Shown here piece after piece: positions 17,319-26,684 of a DNA stretch of 64,000 nucleotides (positions are counted from its first letter, which is position 1; every line of letters begins with the position of its first letter). Below the pieces are notes generated by a model that was not told the DNA's origin, ran no database searches, and was given only the letters and a program-made list of their open reading frames with translations. The translations under genes and the position numbers were made by a program. Source of the DNA: Halalkaliarchaeum desulfuricum (GTDB lineage Archaea > Halobacteriota > Halobacteria > Halobacteriales > Haloferacaceae); assembly GCF_002952775.1 (NCBI RefSeq), contig NZ_CP025066.1, positions 434,001-498,000 of the forward strand, in the 5' to 3' direction.

Positions 17319-18089
17319 CTACAGTCGCGAGAGGAACTCCTCGAGAGCGGCGTTGAACGCGGTCGGCTGCTCGAGCATCGCCAGGTGCGCGGCGTCTTCG
17401 ACGTGGGCCAGCCCGCAGTCGGGAATCTCCTCGGCCAGATACTCGTGATACCACGGCGGAGTCAGCTTGTCGTGTTCCCCGACGATTGCAAGCGACGGGA
17501 CGTCGATTCCGTCGAGACGGTCACGGATGTCGAACGTGTGACAGGTCCGGAAGTCCCGTTCGGTGACCGCCCGGCCGGCCGTCCGCATCGACTCCCGCGA
17601 GAGTTCGAGCAGTCGCTCGTCCGGGTCGTGAAACAGTCGGTCCGAGGCGTGAAGGAACTCGATGACCCGATCGAAGTCCTCGGAGAGCCACACGAGCAGG
17701 TCCTCGAGCACCGAGAGCTTCGCACCTGTGCCGACAAGCACCACTCCGTCGGGATCGAACTCGCGTTCGAGCGTGACCCACATCGCCACCGCGCCGCCGA
17801 GCGAGTTGCCGACGAGCACGTCGGCACCGGTTTCCTCGGCGACTGCCTCGACGTCCGTCGCGTACGCCGAAAGCGCCTCGGTTCCAGCGCCGGCGTCGAC
17901 GTTGTCGCTCTCGCCGTGTCCCGACAGGTCCAGCGAAACCACCCGGTAGCGGTCCGCCAGCCGGGACTGACTCTTCCAGACGCCGTGGCTTCCCCCGCTG
18001 CCGTGGATACACAGAAGCGTCGGCCCCGTCCCGCCGCGGTCGGATACCCGATAGGCGGTTTCCCGCCCGTGATGGCGCACTCGTTGCAT
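17319..18089 (-). CDS. Alpha/beta-fold hydrolase
   Basis: 256 residues. Oxyanion region CIHGSGGS (27-34), nucleophile S96 in GNSLGG, acid residue in IVGEHDKLTPP near 222, and the catalytic His in EDAAHLAMLEQP near 240 form a complete triad. The helical cap (about 125-185) is of normal size for esterase/lactonase-type hydrolases. Substrate unknown. It is a single gene; AT-poor spacer upstream shows no clear TATA box. Confidence 0.9.
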   Translation of the reverse strand: MQRVRHHGRETAYRVSDRGGTGPTLLCIHGSGGSHGVWKSQSRLADRYRVVSLDLSGHGESDNVDAGAGTEALSAYATDVEAVAEETGADVLVGNSLGGAVAMWVTLEREFDPDGVVLVGTGAKLSVLEDLLVWLSEDFDRVIEFLHASDRLFHDPDERLLELSRESMRTAGRAVTERDFRTCHTFDIRDRLDGIDVPSLAIVGEHDKLTPPWYHEYLAEEIPDCGLAHVEDAAHLAMLEQPTAFNAALEEFLSRL

Positions 18090-18280
18090 ACGTACTGATC
18101 CGACACGCGGAGGTAAAAATCCCCACTAGCCCACCACCTCCGACCGATCGATACAACCGGGTCACACCGACGGACCCGAACGGCCCGAACGGTGTGAACC
18201 GCAATTCCATCGTTACACCGTGAAAACCGCCGAATTATCGAGATATCCCGCTCGAGTCACGCGGTTATGCTGTTCGAAAC

Positions 18281-18314
18281 TCTTAAATACTAATGCGCCT
18301 AACCTATCGTTAGG
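18281..18314 (+). promoter_or_regulatory. TATA box and inverted repeat before the Cdc48 operon
   Basis: CTTAAATAC (18282-18290) is a good haloarchaeal TATA box about 30 nt before the ATG at 18321. CCTAAC (18298-18303) and GTTAGG (18309-18314) form a 6-bp inverted repeat with 5-nt spacer over the expected transcription start, a suitable place for an operator. A regulator is not known. Confidence 0.5.
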
Positions 18315-18320
18315 ATACTA

Positions 18321-18629
18321 ATGAACCACCATCTACAGATCGATCGAGACGAAGGATTCCTGCGCCGGTACGACTACGGCGACAGGGTCGTCATCGCCGC
18401 CGACCTGCCGGTCGCCGACGAGGCAGTCGACGTCGACGTCGTCGGCGACACTGCCATCGTCGTGATCGAACGAAACGGCCGGATCGCGGAGTCCGAACTC
18501 GATCTTCCCCACGGCGAGACCAGCGCCGGAGTCAACAACGGCGTGCTCACGATCGAGATCGAAACGGACCGGACCGAAGACGCTATCGGATCAGGAGACG
18601 ATTCGACCGAACTGGACGAAGACGCATGA
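18321..18629 (+). CDS. Small Hsp20/CS-like protein coupled to Cdc48
   Basis: 102 residues, highly acidic, beta-rich: a compact fold at 1-85 with [10 protein letters not shown] and [12 protein letters not shown], the latter like the GVL motif of Hsp20 alpha-crystallin domains, then an acidic tail. I think it is the haloarchaeal DUF7127-type protein commonly placed before cdc48. The stop overlaps the Cdc48 start (ATGA), so the two are probably made in fixed ratio. It may act as substrate adaptor or co-chaperone of the ATPase; not shown by sequence. Confidence 0.75.
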   Translation: MNHHLQIDRDEGFLRRYDYGDRVVIAADLPVADEAVDVDVVGDTAIVVIERNGRIAESELDLPHGETSAGVNNGVLTIEIETDRTEDAIGSGDDSTELDEDA

Positions 18630-20887
18630 AACTCACCGTCAAACCACTCAAACAGAAGGACGCCGGGCGCCGCCTCGCGGCGATCGATCGGGTCGCCGCC
18701 GACGAGATGGGGCTTTCGGGCGGGGACTTCATCCGCATCGAAAGCAGCGACGGCACCGCCGTCGCGCGCGTGTGGCCCGGATATCCCGATGACGACGGCA
18801 CGGGTGTCGTCCGGATCGACGGCCAGCTCCGACAGGAGGCCGGCGTCGGGATCGACGACCGCGTGACCGTCGAGAAGGCCGACGTCGCGCCCGCCGAGCG
18901 CGTCACGATCGCGCTGCCCCAGCGGCTCGGCATCCGCGGGAACCTCGAGTCGCTCATCCGGCGCGAGCTCGGCGGTCGGCCGGTGACGAAGGGACAGAAC
19001 GTCCAGCTACCGCTGGGGTTCGGCTTCATGGGCGGACAGTCGCAGGCGATCCCGCTGAAGATTGCCTCGACGACCCCCTCGGGGACGGTCGTGGTCACCG
19101 ACTCGACGGAGGTCGAGATCAGCCAGCAGCCCGCCGAGGAGATCCGCGACGCCGGACCGGCAGACGCCGCGGACACGCCGGACGTAACCTACGAGGACAT
19201 CGGGGGGCTCGACCAGGAGCTCGAGCAGGTTCGCGAGATGATCGAGCTGCCGATGCGGCACCCGGAACTGTTCAAGCGACTCGGCATCGAGCCGCCCAAG
19301 GGCGTGTTGCTGCATGGGCCGCCCGGAACCGGAAAGACGCTGATCGCGAAAGCGGTCGCAAACGAGATCGACGCCTCCTTCCACACCGTCTCCGGTCCGG
19401 AGATCATGTCGAAGTACTACGGCGAGAGCGAAGAGCAGCTCCGGGAGATCTTCGAGGAGGCCACCGAGGAGGCACCCGCGATCATCTTCATGGACGAACT
19501 CGACTCGATCGCCGCAAAGCGCGAGGAGGCAAGCGGCGACGTCGAGCGCCGGGTGGTCGCCCAGCTGCTCTCGCTGATGGACGGGCTCGAGGAGCGCGGG
19601 CAGGTGGTCGTCATCGGCGCCACCAACCGCGTGGACGCGATCGATCCCGCGCTGCGCCGGGGGGGCCGGTTCGACCGCGAGATCGAAATCGGCGTCCCCG
19701 ACCGGGACGGCCGCAAGGAGATCCTCCAGGTCCACACCCGGAACATGCCGCTTTCCGACGACGTCGACCTCGACGAGTACGCCGAAAACACCCACGGCTT
19801 CGTCGGCGCCGACCTCGAGAGCCTGGCGAAGGAGGCGGCGATGACCGCGCTCCGGCGGATCCGCCCGCAGCTCGACCTCGAGAGCGACGAGATCGACGCG
19901 GAGGTGCTGGAGTCGATCCAGGTCCGCAAAGGCGACTTCAAGGAGTCGCTGAAGGGGATCGAACCCTCCGCGCTGCGGGAGGTGTTCGTCGAGGTGCCCG
20001 ACGTCAGCTGGGAGGACGTCGGCGGCCTCGAGGACACCAAAGAGCGGCTCCGCGAGACGATCCAGTGGCCGCTGGAGTACCCCGAAATGTTCGAGGAACT
20101 GGACATCCAGTCGGCGAAGGGAGTCCTCATGTACGGTCCGCCCGGAACGGGCAAGACGCTGCTCGCGAAGGCGGTCGCAAACGAGGCCCAGTCGAACTTC
20201 ATCTCGATCAAGGGGCCGGAGCTGCTCAACAAGTTCGTCGGCGAATCCGAAAAGGGCGTCCGCGAGGTGTTCTCGAAGGCTCGAGAAAACGCCCCGACGA
20301 TCGTCTTCTTCGACGAGATCGATTCGATCGCGACCGAACGCGGCAGCCACACCGGCGACTCGGGCGTCTCCGAGCGCGTGGTTTCACAGCTGCTCACGGA
20401 GCTCGACGGGCTGGAGGCGCTCGAGGACGTCGTCGTGATCGCGACGACCAACCGGCCGGACCTGATCGACACGGCCTTGCTGCGCCCGGGTCGCCTCGAC
20501 CGCCACGTCCACGTGCCCGTCCCCGACGAGGACGCCCGGCGGGCGATCATCGAGGTCCACACCCGCGACAAGCCGCTCGCGGATGACGTCGACCTGGACT
20601 CGTTGGCCCGCCGAACAGAGGGCTACGTGGGCGCCGACCTGGAGGCGGTCGCCCGCGAGGCCGCGATGGCCGCCTCCCGGGAGTTCGTCCACAGCGTCTC
20701 CCCCGAGGAGGTCGGGGAGTCGGTCGGCAACGTCCGGATCACCGCCGACCACTTCGAGCAGGCGCTCGACGAGGTGAACCCGAGCGTCACGGCCGAAACA
20801 CGGGAGCGCTACGAGGAGATCGAACAGCAGTTCCAGAAAAGCGACGTCGAGCGCGACGACGCGGAGCTGGGCCGGACGTTCCAGTAA
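18626..20887 (+). CDS. Cdc48/VCP-type double-AAA ATPase
   Basis: 753 residues with the full archaeal VAT/Cdc48 plan: N-domain (1-185, double-psi barrel with the [13 protein letters not shown] start), D1 ATPase with Walker A at 231-239 (GPPGTGKTL) and Walker [10 protein letters not shown], and D2 ATPase with Walker A at about 504-512 and Walker [10 protein letters not shown]. Sensor and arginine-finger segments (GATNR...[16 protein letters not shown]...RPGRLDR) are intact. It unfolds proteins for degradation by the proteasome. C-terminus lacks a canonical HbYX ending. Second gene of a two-gene operon. Confidence 0.96.
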   Translation: MKLTVKPLKQKDAGRRLAAIDRVAADEMGLSGGDFIRIESSDGTAVARVWPGYPDDDGTGVVRIDGQLRQEAGVGIDDRVTVEKADVAPAERVTIALPQRLGIRGNLESLIRRELGGRPVTKGQNVQLPLGFGFMGGQSQAIPLKIASTTPSGTVVVTDSTEVEISQQPAEEIRDAGPADAADTPDVTYEDIGGLDQELEQVREMIELPMRHPELFKRLGIEPPKGVLLHGPPGTGKTLIAKAVANEIDASFHTVSGPEIMSKYYGESEEQLREIFEEATEEAPAIIFMDELDSIAAKREEASGDVERRVVAQLLSLMDGLEERGQVVVIGATNRVDAIDPALRRGGRFDREIEIGVPDRDGRKEILQVHTRNMPLSDDVDLDEYAENTHGFVGADLESLAKEAAMTALRRIRPQLDLESDEIDAEVLESIQVRKGDFKESLKGIEPSALREVFVEVPDVSWEDVGGLEDTKERLRETIQWPLEYPEMFEELDIQSAKGVLMYGPPGTGKTLLAKAVANEAQSNFISIKGPELLNKFVGESEKGVREVFSKARENAPTIVFFDEIDSIATERGSHTGDSGVSERVVSQLLTELDGLEALEDVVVIATTNRPDLIDTALLRPGRLDRHVHVPVPDEDARRAIIEVHTRDKPLADDVDLDSLARRTEGYVGADLEAVAREAAMAASREFVHSVSPEEVGESVGNVRITADHFEQALDEVNPSVTAETRERYEEIEQQFQKSDVERDDAELGRTFQ

Positions 20888-20906
20888 CGACTCGCGAAAA
20901 GACCGC

Positions 20907-20912
20907 TTTTTT
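20907..20912 (+). terminator. T6 run after cdc48
   Basis: Six T residues 20 nt after the Cdc48 stop, following a GC-rich AAAAGACCGC context, fit a simple archaeal intrinsic terminator between two convergent genes. Confidence 0.45.
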
Positions 20913-20917
20913 AAGAG

Positions 20918-22315
20918 TCAGTCGTCCGACGCGCCGTCGACCTGTCGGACCCCTATTCCGTGGAAGTCGGCGTCCGGATTGTCACCCGCGGGCTGGAGCA
21001 GGTTCACGCGCTCTCTCGTTTCGACGTCCATCACGGCGACGCCGGGATTGACGCCGGTCGCGGCGTGCGGATCGCCCGAAAGCGGATTCGGCCCCCGGAG
21101 CGTGACGAACATGTACTCGTCGTCAGGTGAACTCCACATAATATCTGGGGAGTCGCCGCCGGGTGCCGGCGAGGTGTCAGGCCCGAATTCGTCGATCGTT
21201 TCGACACCCTCTTCATCATCTTCACCGGGCCCGGTGAGGGTGTCGTCAGCAGGATCGACAACGATCCCGTCGTTCGTCTCTCTGTTGAGCAGCCACAGTT
21301 CCAGATCGTCTGGCTCTGCGAACCAGAAGCCGTGTGCGTCGACTCCATCGGAGTCCCGGGCGATGTCTTCAGGATCAATATCATCCTTTGTCTCTACGGT
21401 GGAACCGTCGGTGTTGATCGGCAGATGTTCTGACGTATCGAAGACGTACCATTCGCCGACGCCTTCGGCGGCTTCAGGGTTCTCATCGGGATCGGCGTCC
21501 GGATCCGATGGCAGTCCGGCAGTAAGGTAAAACCGCTCCCGCTCCGGGTGGGCGATCGTCCCACAGTTCGTCGGGACTTCGGTGGGCGGGAACGCCGCTT
21601 CGAGTTCAAACGTCTCGATATTGAGAATCACTAGCCCGGCGTTGTGGTAACTGGGTCCAAGCGTGTGATACGAGTGGCCTTCCCCGGTGTAGTCGTGGCA
21701 GATCGGACGCAGCGCCCCATCGTCTTTCTCGAACTCTGCGTATCGGTCTTCGTCTCCGACCAGTTCCTCAACCTTCGCGGTGATGTCAATATCGTCACCG
21801 ATCTCGAACTCCTCGTCTTTGAGGTTAGCGTCGACACGGACGATCTCACCTTCGCCGATGACATCGACGAGCAAGTACTCGTCGTCCGGCGAGAAACTGG
21901 CAAAGTGAGAGCCTGCACCCGTGTCGATGGTTTCGACGACCCGTTTTGTCTCGGTATCGATAACTGCTACGTTACCGGATCCGGTGTTGGCGACGGCCGC
22001 ATAGCTGTCATCCGAAGAGAAGGACACCATGTGCGGTGTTTGAATCCCGTGGGGATTCAGTGGGATCGTTTGCTTTTTTACGAATTCGTCGTCCTGTCGT
22101 GGATGTGGCTCGTATACGTGGATTTTGTTTTGTCCCTCGCCCTGGTCGAGCGCCCATACCTCGTAAGCGCCGCCCGCGCCGGTTTCGTTTTGGGGACCGT
22201 TACCTTGCCCACGTTCGTTTCCGCCACCGTTTCCGCTTGCGCTTCCCGGTACCGTTCCAAGGACGATTCCGCCGGTCGCTGCTTTCACCACGTCGCGTCT
22301 TTTCACTGGGTGCAT
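20918..22315 (-). CDS. Tat-exported YVTN-type beta-propeller protein
   Basis: 465 residues. The N-terminus KRRDVVKAATGGIVLG is a twin-arginine signal followed by a Gly/Asn-rich linker. The body carries YVTN/cytochrome-D1-like blades (VAVIDTETKRVVETIDTG, LVILNIETFELEAAF, VAVMDVETRERVNLL), each with the SPDDEY element. Several His residues (HGIQTPHM, HGFWF, DFHGIGV) sit at blade starts and might bind metal or cofactor, as in NirF/N2OR-like propellers, but no haem motif is present. Function unknown. Confidence 0.82.
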   Translation of the reverse strand: MHPVKRRDVVKAATGGIVLGTVPGSASGNGGGNERGQGNGPQNETGAGGAYEVWALDQGEGQNKIHVYEPHPRQDDEFVKKQTIPLNPHGIQTPHMVSFSSDDSYAAVANTGSGNVAVIDTETKRVVETIDTGAGSHFASFSPDDEYLLVDVIGEGEIVRVDANLKDEEFEIGDDIDITAKVEELVGDEDRYAEFEKDDGALRPICHDYTGEGHSYHTLGPSYHNAGLVILNIETFELEAAFPPTEVPTNCGTIAHPERERFYLTAGLPSDPDADPDENPEAAEGVGEWYVFDTSEHLPINTDGSTVETKDDIDPEDIARDSDGVDAHGFWFAEPDDLELWLLNRETNDGIVVDPADDTLTGPGEDDEEGVETIDEFGPDTSPAPGGDSPDIMWSSPDDEYMFVTLRGPNPLSGDPHAATGVNPGVAVMDVETRERVNLLQPAGDNPDADFHGIGVRQVDGASDD

Positions 22316-22706
22316 CGTGGGCTATAATAAAAAGTCCCACAATAATGAGGCTTGGGTATGTAACCAAATCAGCTGCTATCTCGGAGATGGTGATACTGAA
22401 ATGCGTAACGCCCCGAAACAATCTCGGGTACTCCCTGGCGGGCCGTCCGGAGGGAACAAAAAAGATGGCTCTTACCGAACAGAGTGAAACAACAGTATTC
22501 ATCCGGGAATTGGCAGGTAGTGCAGTGGAAGATACAACGCGCATATTCAGCACCGACGCGGTTCTCCACCGTAGCTGGTCGAATCGATCAGTGCAGATCG
22601 AAATTCAGCACCTCAGAACCGAGTCGACCAGGTCGGTCGATGTGATTATACAATAAGCATTTGAGTTTAAATAAAATATATGAATTACCCGGTCAGAGTT
22701 TGCGTT
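22316..22706. other. Intergenic stretch, no gene seen
   Basis: 391 nt between divergent genes. Base composition is lower in GC than neighbours. Short open frames on both strands have no recognisable product, codon use unlike the flanking genes, and no start context. The GTTTAAATAAAATATATG stretch (about 22667-22684) probably holds the promoter of the lipoprotein gene. Confidence 0.5.
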
Positions 22707-23126
22707 ATGAACCGTCGAACAATCCTCGCGTCACTCGTCGCCTCGATGTCGGGGGTTGGACTCGCTGGCTGTCTCGACAGCCCATCAGTCACATCTAATG
22801 ACCTAGACGGCACAACCACGTCCACACCCGAGACGATCTCGAAAGATGAGGCGAAAAAGCGAGCGTACGAGGCAGAGGAGGAGTTCGTTATTGAAATCGT
22901 AAAAAACGCAGAGTGCGTGACAAGCGATGTCGGGACTGGATATCCGTACACTGAATTTACCAGTATCGACGACCGAACGGAAGAAGGTGTGTACGTCGCC
23001 GTTGAGCTGCCGTACTGGTACAAAACGGGAATCGCCCACGTCCACACCAAGACTCAGGCGACGTACTTCGTCACGGATGATACTGTCGAACGTGTGGACG
23101 GTGACGAAGTGACAATCAAATGTTAA
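22707..23126 (+). CDS. Small lipoprotein of unknown function
   Basis: 139 residues from the ATG at 22707. MNRRTILASL...GLAGC is a twin-arginine-like signal ending in a lipobox, with lipidated C22. A Thr/Ser-rich linker follows, then a ~100-residue alpha/beta domain with a second Cys pair (C at AECVTS and the terminal Cys of TIKC) that might form a disulfide. It resembles many haloarchaeal surface lipoproteins but I do not recognise the family. GC is lower than neighbours. Confidence 0.7.
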   Translation: MNRRTILASLVASMSGVGLAGCLDSPSVTSNDLDGTTTSTPETISKDEAKKRAYEAEEEFVIEIVKNAECVTSDVGTGYPYTEFTSIDDRTEEGVYVAVELPYWYKTGIAHVHTKTQATYFVTDDTVERVDGDEVTIKC

Positions 23127-23297
23127 AATCATGTTCATCGACCGGATGATTCAACGCAACCCGGTCGAAACAAATGAGGTAAGCGTGCTGCATCCATCTG
23201 CTATCTTGTACTGAACTACATACCAATCACCCGATAGGTTCTACTGTTTCACTAAGTTTGGGAAGGGCCACTTGAGAAATGCAACCGTTGTCGACCG

Positions 23298-24350
23298 TTA
23301 GGGTGCCCGAAAAGCGCGCACTAGACCATCGCTCGTCGTGTAGAGGAGGTCGTCGACAAGCGCGAACCGCTCGCCGACATCTGGGGCGGACCGGGACCAC
23401 TGTTCGTTCCCGTCGTCGGGATCGAGACGCGTGAGTCCGCGATCACGACCGGCCGTCGGCACGAACAGGGCGTCGTCGGTCGCGACGACCGGTCCCCGGG
23501 CGTTGACGTCGGCGTGCCACGCCCGCGAGCCGTCGATCAGCGCGTAGGCGTACAGCCCGGGCTTCTCGCCGTCGTTAGCGTGGACGTAAACGCGGTCGGG
23601 CGCGATCGTGAACCGACCGAACCCGTGGGCGTTGGGGCGAGCGATCCAGTCGGGGCCGTGGACGTTACCCTCCAAGTCGCCGTGAACGAGATGCCCGTCG
23701 CGAACGGCGAGGCCGCCGGGGTGTCCCCCCGGGACCGAGTCCGCGAGGATCGTCCCGTCGTCGTCTAGTTCGAACAGTCGTTCGAGGTCGGTCCGCCACC
23801 CCTTCGCCCCTTCAGTCGGATCGAGAGCGACGACGTGTGTCGATTCGCCGCGCCGGTCGAGGAGGTAGACACCATGTTCTGAGACGGCGACCCTTCGGAG
23901 GTCCATCGGCTCTGCGATCCACACCTGTTCACCGTTGTCGTCGAGCGCCACGACACGTTCATCGGTCTCGACGTGGATCCGTCCCGCGGCGTATCGGACG
24001 GCGTCGACCACCCCATCGACTGCAGCCGTCCACAGTTCGGTACCGTCACGGGCGTCGAGCGCGAAGAGCTCCCCGTCTGCAGTCCCGATGAAGACGATGC
24101 TGTCGACCACAATCGGCGTCGTCGGCTCCGCGCCGGTTTCGACGCTCCAGAGTTCCGCGACCGGTTCGTCTGGTCCGGACGACGCAGGCGTGTAGTGTGT
24201 CCGACCGTGATCGGCCGCCGGCATAGGCCAGTCTGCGTCGAGGGCGTCTGGCGGGTCAGGTTCTTCTGCGGACGGCGGTTCGTCGCCGAGACAGCCGGTG
24301 ATCCCGACGAGAGAGCTACCGAGCAGAGTAAGGAGGGAGCGGCGGTTCAT
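23298..24350 (-). CDS. PQQ-type beta-propeller lipoprotein
   Basis: 350 residues. Twin-arginine/lipobox N-terminus MNRRSLLTLLGSSLVGITGC with lipidated C20, acidic Pro linker, then propeller blades with the AxDxxxGxxxW pattern (ALDARDGTELW, ALDPTEGAKGW, RLDPDDGNEQW). It should be displayed on the outer face of the membrane. No PQQ-ligand or enzymatic residues are evident. Similar in architecture to the larger propeller at 7047-8903 but lipid-anchored instead of membrane-spanning. Confidence 0.82.
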   Translation of the reverse strand: MNRRSLLTLLGSSLVGITGCLGDEPPSAEEPDPPDALDADWPMPAADHGRTHYTPASSGPDEPVAELWSVETGAEPTTPIVVDSIVFIGTADGELFALDARDGTELWTAAVDGVVDAVRYAAGRIHVETDERVVALDDNGEQVWIAEPMDLRRVAVSEHGVYLLDRRGESTHVVALDPTEGAKGWRTDLERLFELDDDGTILADSVPGGHPGGLAVRDGHLVHGDLEGNVHGPDWIARPNAHGFGRFTIAPDRVYVHANDGEKPGLYAYALIDGSRAWHADVNARGPVVATDDALFVPTAGRDRGLTRLDPDDGNEQWSRSAPDVGERFALVDDLLYTTSDGLVRAFRAP

Positions 24351-24532
24351 AACTGGCGCTTACAGCGTTATAAAAAAAGAATTCTGTGGAAACACGATTC
24401 GTTGTTTGAGTCTATCTGCCGGCTTGTGCTGCATTCATGCTCTCCATCTTGCACGCCAACCTGCGACAATTTCACTAGTCCAATGGTTGTTTCACTAGCG
24501 CAGACAAGAGCCAAAGGGACCTCGAGTGCTTG

Positions 24533-25198
24533 TCACTCCACCCGTTCTTTGTCGGGATCGACGATCGTCATGCCGATGAGCCGCGTGAGGCCACGGCGAA
24601 GCCGCCCACTTGCGGCAGCAGGAGAGATGCCCAGTTCGTCCGCGAGTTCGACAAGCGAAATTCCCCGGGGTTCTTCGAAGTAACCGCGGTCATAGGCCGT
24701 CACGAGCGCCTCGTGCTGTTCGGCGGTCAGGCCGTAGCCGTCGTCGTGCTCCCGCTCGCTGATCTGGTGGAGTTCCAGCACGTCGAAGGTAAAGGAGTTC
24801 TCCCTGGCGTACTCCCAGATCTCCGCCAGCACCTCGCGGTTGGGGAGCTGCCAGCGTTCGATCCAACCATCGGAAAACGACCTGGCGTCCAGCGACATCC
24901 CACCGACCTCAGTGACTTTCGGGGCGATGAGCTTCGCATTGTCGGTGAAGATGATACCGTACACGAGTTGATCACCGTAATCGGACATCAGCTTGGATTC
25001 TGCGACCGTATGATCCTCCTCGAGGATCTCGCCGATCGGCTCGTCGAGACTCCCCTCGAACACGATGAAGTACATGTTGTGCTCGGGATCGGTCGCGACC
25101 TCCGGAAGTACCCTGACGTCGCCGTCCGAGAGCGTCCGGATGGTATGAGAGAGGGCCATATCCGGATGAGAGAAATGGATCTTCGTGATGGTACTCAT
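24533..25198 (-). CDS. HTH-10 regulator next to the one-carbon locus
   Basis: 221 residues. The N-terminal ~150 residues are a haloarchaeal sensor-type domain beginning MSTITKIHFSHPDMALSHT. The C-terminal LTAEQHEALVTAYDRGYFEEPRGISLVELADELGIS...RLRRGLTRL is a clear HTH_10 domain. It reads away from the core-MetE gene and sits at the edge of the methyl-transfer cluster, so it is a candidate regulator of that cluster, but no site was matched. Two TTTCACTAG copies (24470-24478, 24490-24498) lie just past its 3' end. Confidence 0.85.
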   Translation of the reverse strand: MSTITKIHFSHPDMALSHTIRTLSDGDVRVLPEVATDPEHNMYFIVFEGSLDEPIGEILEEDHTVAESKLMSDYGDQLVYGIIFTDNAKLIAPKVTEVGGMSLDARSFSDGWIERWQLPNREVLAEIWEYARENSFTFDVLELHQISEREHDDGYGLTAEQHEALVTAYDRGYFEEPRGISLVELADELGISPAAASGRLRRGLTRLIGMTIVDPDKERVE

Positions 25199-25318
25199 TT
25201 GGGTTCCCTTTGGCGAGCGTCCCTATAATTGTTCAGTGTTTCACCCAAAAGGTGATACTCCGATAGCACGTTCTATTGACGATCCGCCGTACCAACGTCC
25301 CTGAACTGCGAAAACGGG

Positions 25319-26347
25319 TTATGCCGTCTCGACTTCACCGGCGTCCATGGCCGCCTCGACGGCTTCGACGGCCTCGACCATGTTCTCGAGCTTTTCGCGG
25401 GCGATCGGTCGCTTCACCGGCTTGAGCCCGCAGTCGGGTGTGATCGTCAACTGTTCGGGCGGGACGAGCGACACCGCCTCCTCGATCCGGGCGCGGATCT
25501 CCTCGATCGAGTCGACGTCCCTGTCCTGAGGATCGACGACCCCGAACCCAATGTCCACGTCGCCGTCCCACGCTGCGAGCACGTCTGCCGGGTCGTCGGC
25601 GTCGTCGCTCGCGAACTCCAGATCCACCTCGTCGACCGGAAACGAGAACATCTCCGGGGCGAGGTTGTCGTAGTTGCCCGAACAGACGTGAACGCCGAGC
25701 CGAACGTCGTCCGGCACCTCCTCGGCGATCCGCGAGAGGCTCTCGTGGGCAAGCTCAGAATGCGGTGAGATCCCCAGCCCCGGTTCGTCGATCTGGATCC
25801 ACTCGACGCCGGCGTCCACGAGCCGCGCGACTTCCGCGGCAACCAGTTCCGCCAGGTCCGCTGTGAGCTCTCCGACGTCGTCGTACGCCTGCGGCTGGCT
25901 GAACGACGCGAGCGTGAACGGCCCCGTGACGGTTACCTTGACCGGGCAGTCGGTGACCGACGCGGCGAACCGGTAGTCGTCGACCAGCCACGGCTCGCTC
26001 GAGGAGACCTCGTCGACGATCGTCGGCATCCCTGTGTTCCAGCCGGTTCCGTCCCCGCCGCCGTCCTGCTCCATGTTGTCGATGAACCGCGCGAAGTACT
26101 CGATCATCCCCTCCCGACGCACCTCCCCGTCGGTGACGACGTCCAGCCCCATCCGGTCGAAGATGTTCACGGCGGCCCGACTGGCGTCGTCGAGCGCCTC
26201 CTCGACGGTCCCCTCGGGGACCGATCCGTCGGCGTGGGCGTCCTCGATCTCGGGAAGCCAGGCCGGCCGAGGGTAACTGCCGACGACTGTCGTCAGAAGG
26301 AAACTCTCCGTTTCGTGATCGGGGGGACGGAATCGTTCACGTGTCAT
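25319..26347 (-). CDS. Core methionine synthase (MetE C-terminal-type)
   Basis: 342 residues, equal to the catalytic C-terminal half of cobalamin-independent MetE, without the N-terminal half. Zinc/homocysteine ligands are in place: H220 and C222 (GVHVCSGN), E244 (DLEFA) and C306 (PDCGLK). The start VGSYPRP is typical. Stand-alone core-MetE proteins of methanogens and some bacteria take the methyl from methyl-corrinoid instead of methyl-THF-glutamate. Being beside a methyl-corrinoid cluster, that is a likely donor here, though haloarchaea often carry tandem metE-like genes elsewhere. The wide AT-rich spacer upstream carries its promoter. Confidence 0.85.
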   Translation of the reverse strand: MTRERFRPPDHETESFLLTTVVGSYPRPAWLPEIEDAHADGSVPEGTVEEALDDASRAAVNIFDRMGLDVVTDGEVRREGMIEYFARFIDNMEQDGGGDGTGWNTGMPTIVDEVSSSEPWLVDDYRFAASVTDCPVKVTVTGPFTLASFSQPQAYDDVGELTADLAELVAAEVARLVDAGVEWIQIDEPGLGISPHSELAHESLSRIAEEVPDDVRLGVHVCSGNYDNLAPEMFSFPVDEVDLEFASDDADDPADVLAAWDGDVDIGFGVVDPQDRDVDSIEEIRARIEEAVSLVPPEQLTITPDCGLKPVKRPIAREKLENMVEAVEAVEAAMDAGEVETA

Positions 26348-26684
26348 TGCCCCATCCTACGGGGCGGCCGGAATAATCGTTTGGCTTACCGGCACGATCG
26401 GCAAAACTAACAAATAAATAATAATTCTGAATAGACATAACTTGCAAACAGGAATCACAACGAGGAAACAAGAAATATAAGCGGTACTCGCGGGAGGCGA
26501 TATAGTAACACAATCTCAAAATTTGAATGGATGTTTTCTCGGGTTGTAATATAATTGGGGGACTTCAACTCTAATAATTTCAATAATTCAGTTTTCCAAT
26601 CAAACCAGGAATGAGCAGATCTCGTATGGTATGGAGTAACTACAAGATATTATATACGATGTGGGTCCCGGGCGACGGGGTCGT
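26348..26684. other. AT-rich intergenic stretch
   Basis: 337 nt between the core-MetE start and the etfA stop, both on the minus strand. It is much richer in AT than the genes around. It should hold the MetE promoter near 26365-26400 and the etf operon terminator near 26640-26684. Short frames here (up to about 60 codons) have no recognisable product. No repeats or mobile-element ends found. Confidence 0.5.

Noticed and set aside
22369-22569. 66-codon minus-strand frame in the 22 kb spacer
   Set aside because: Codon use unlike neighbours, overlapped by equally open frames on the other strand, no start context.
26337-26519. 60-codon minus-strand frame upstream of core-MetE
   Set aside because: Begins in the AT-rich spacer and overlaps the real MetE start; composition not coding-like.
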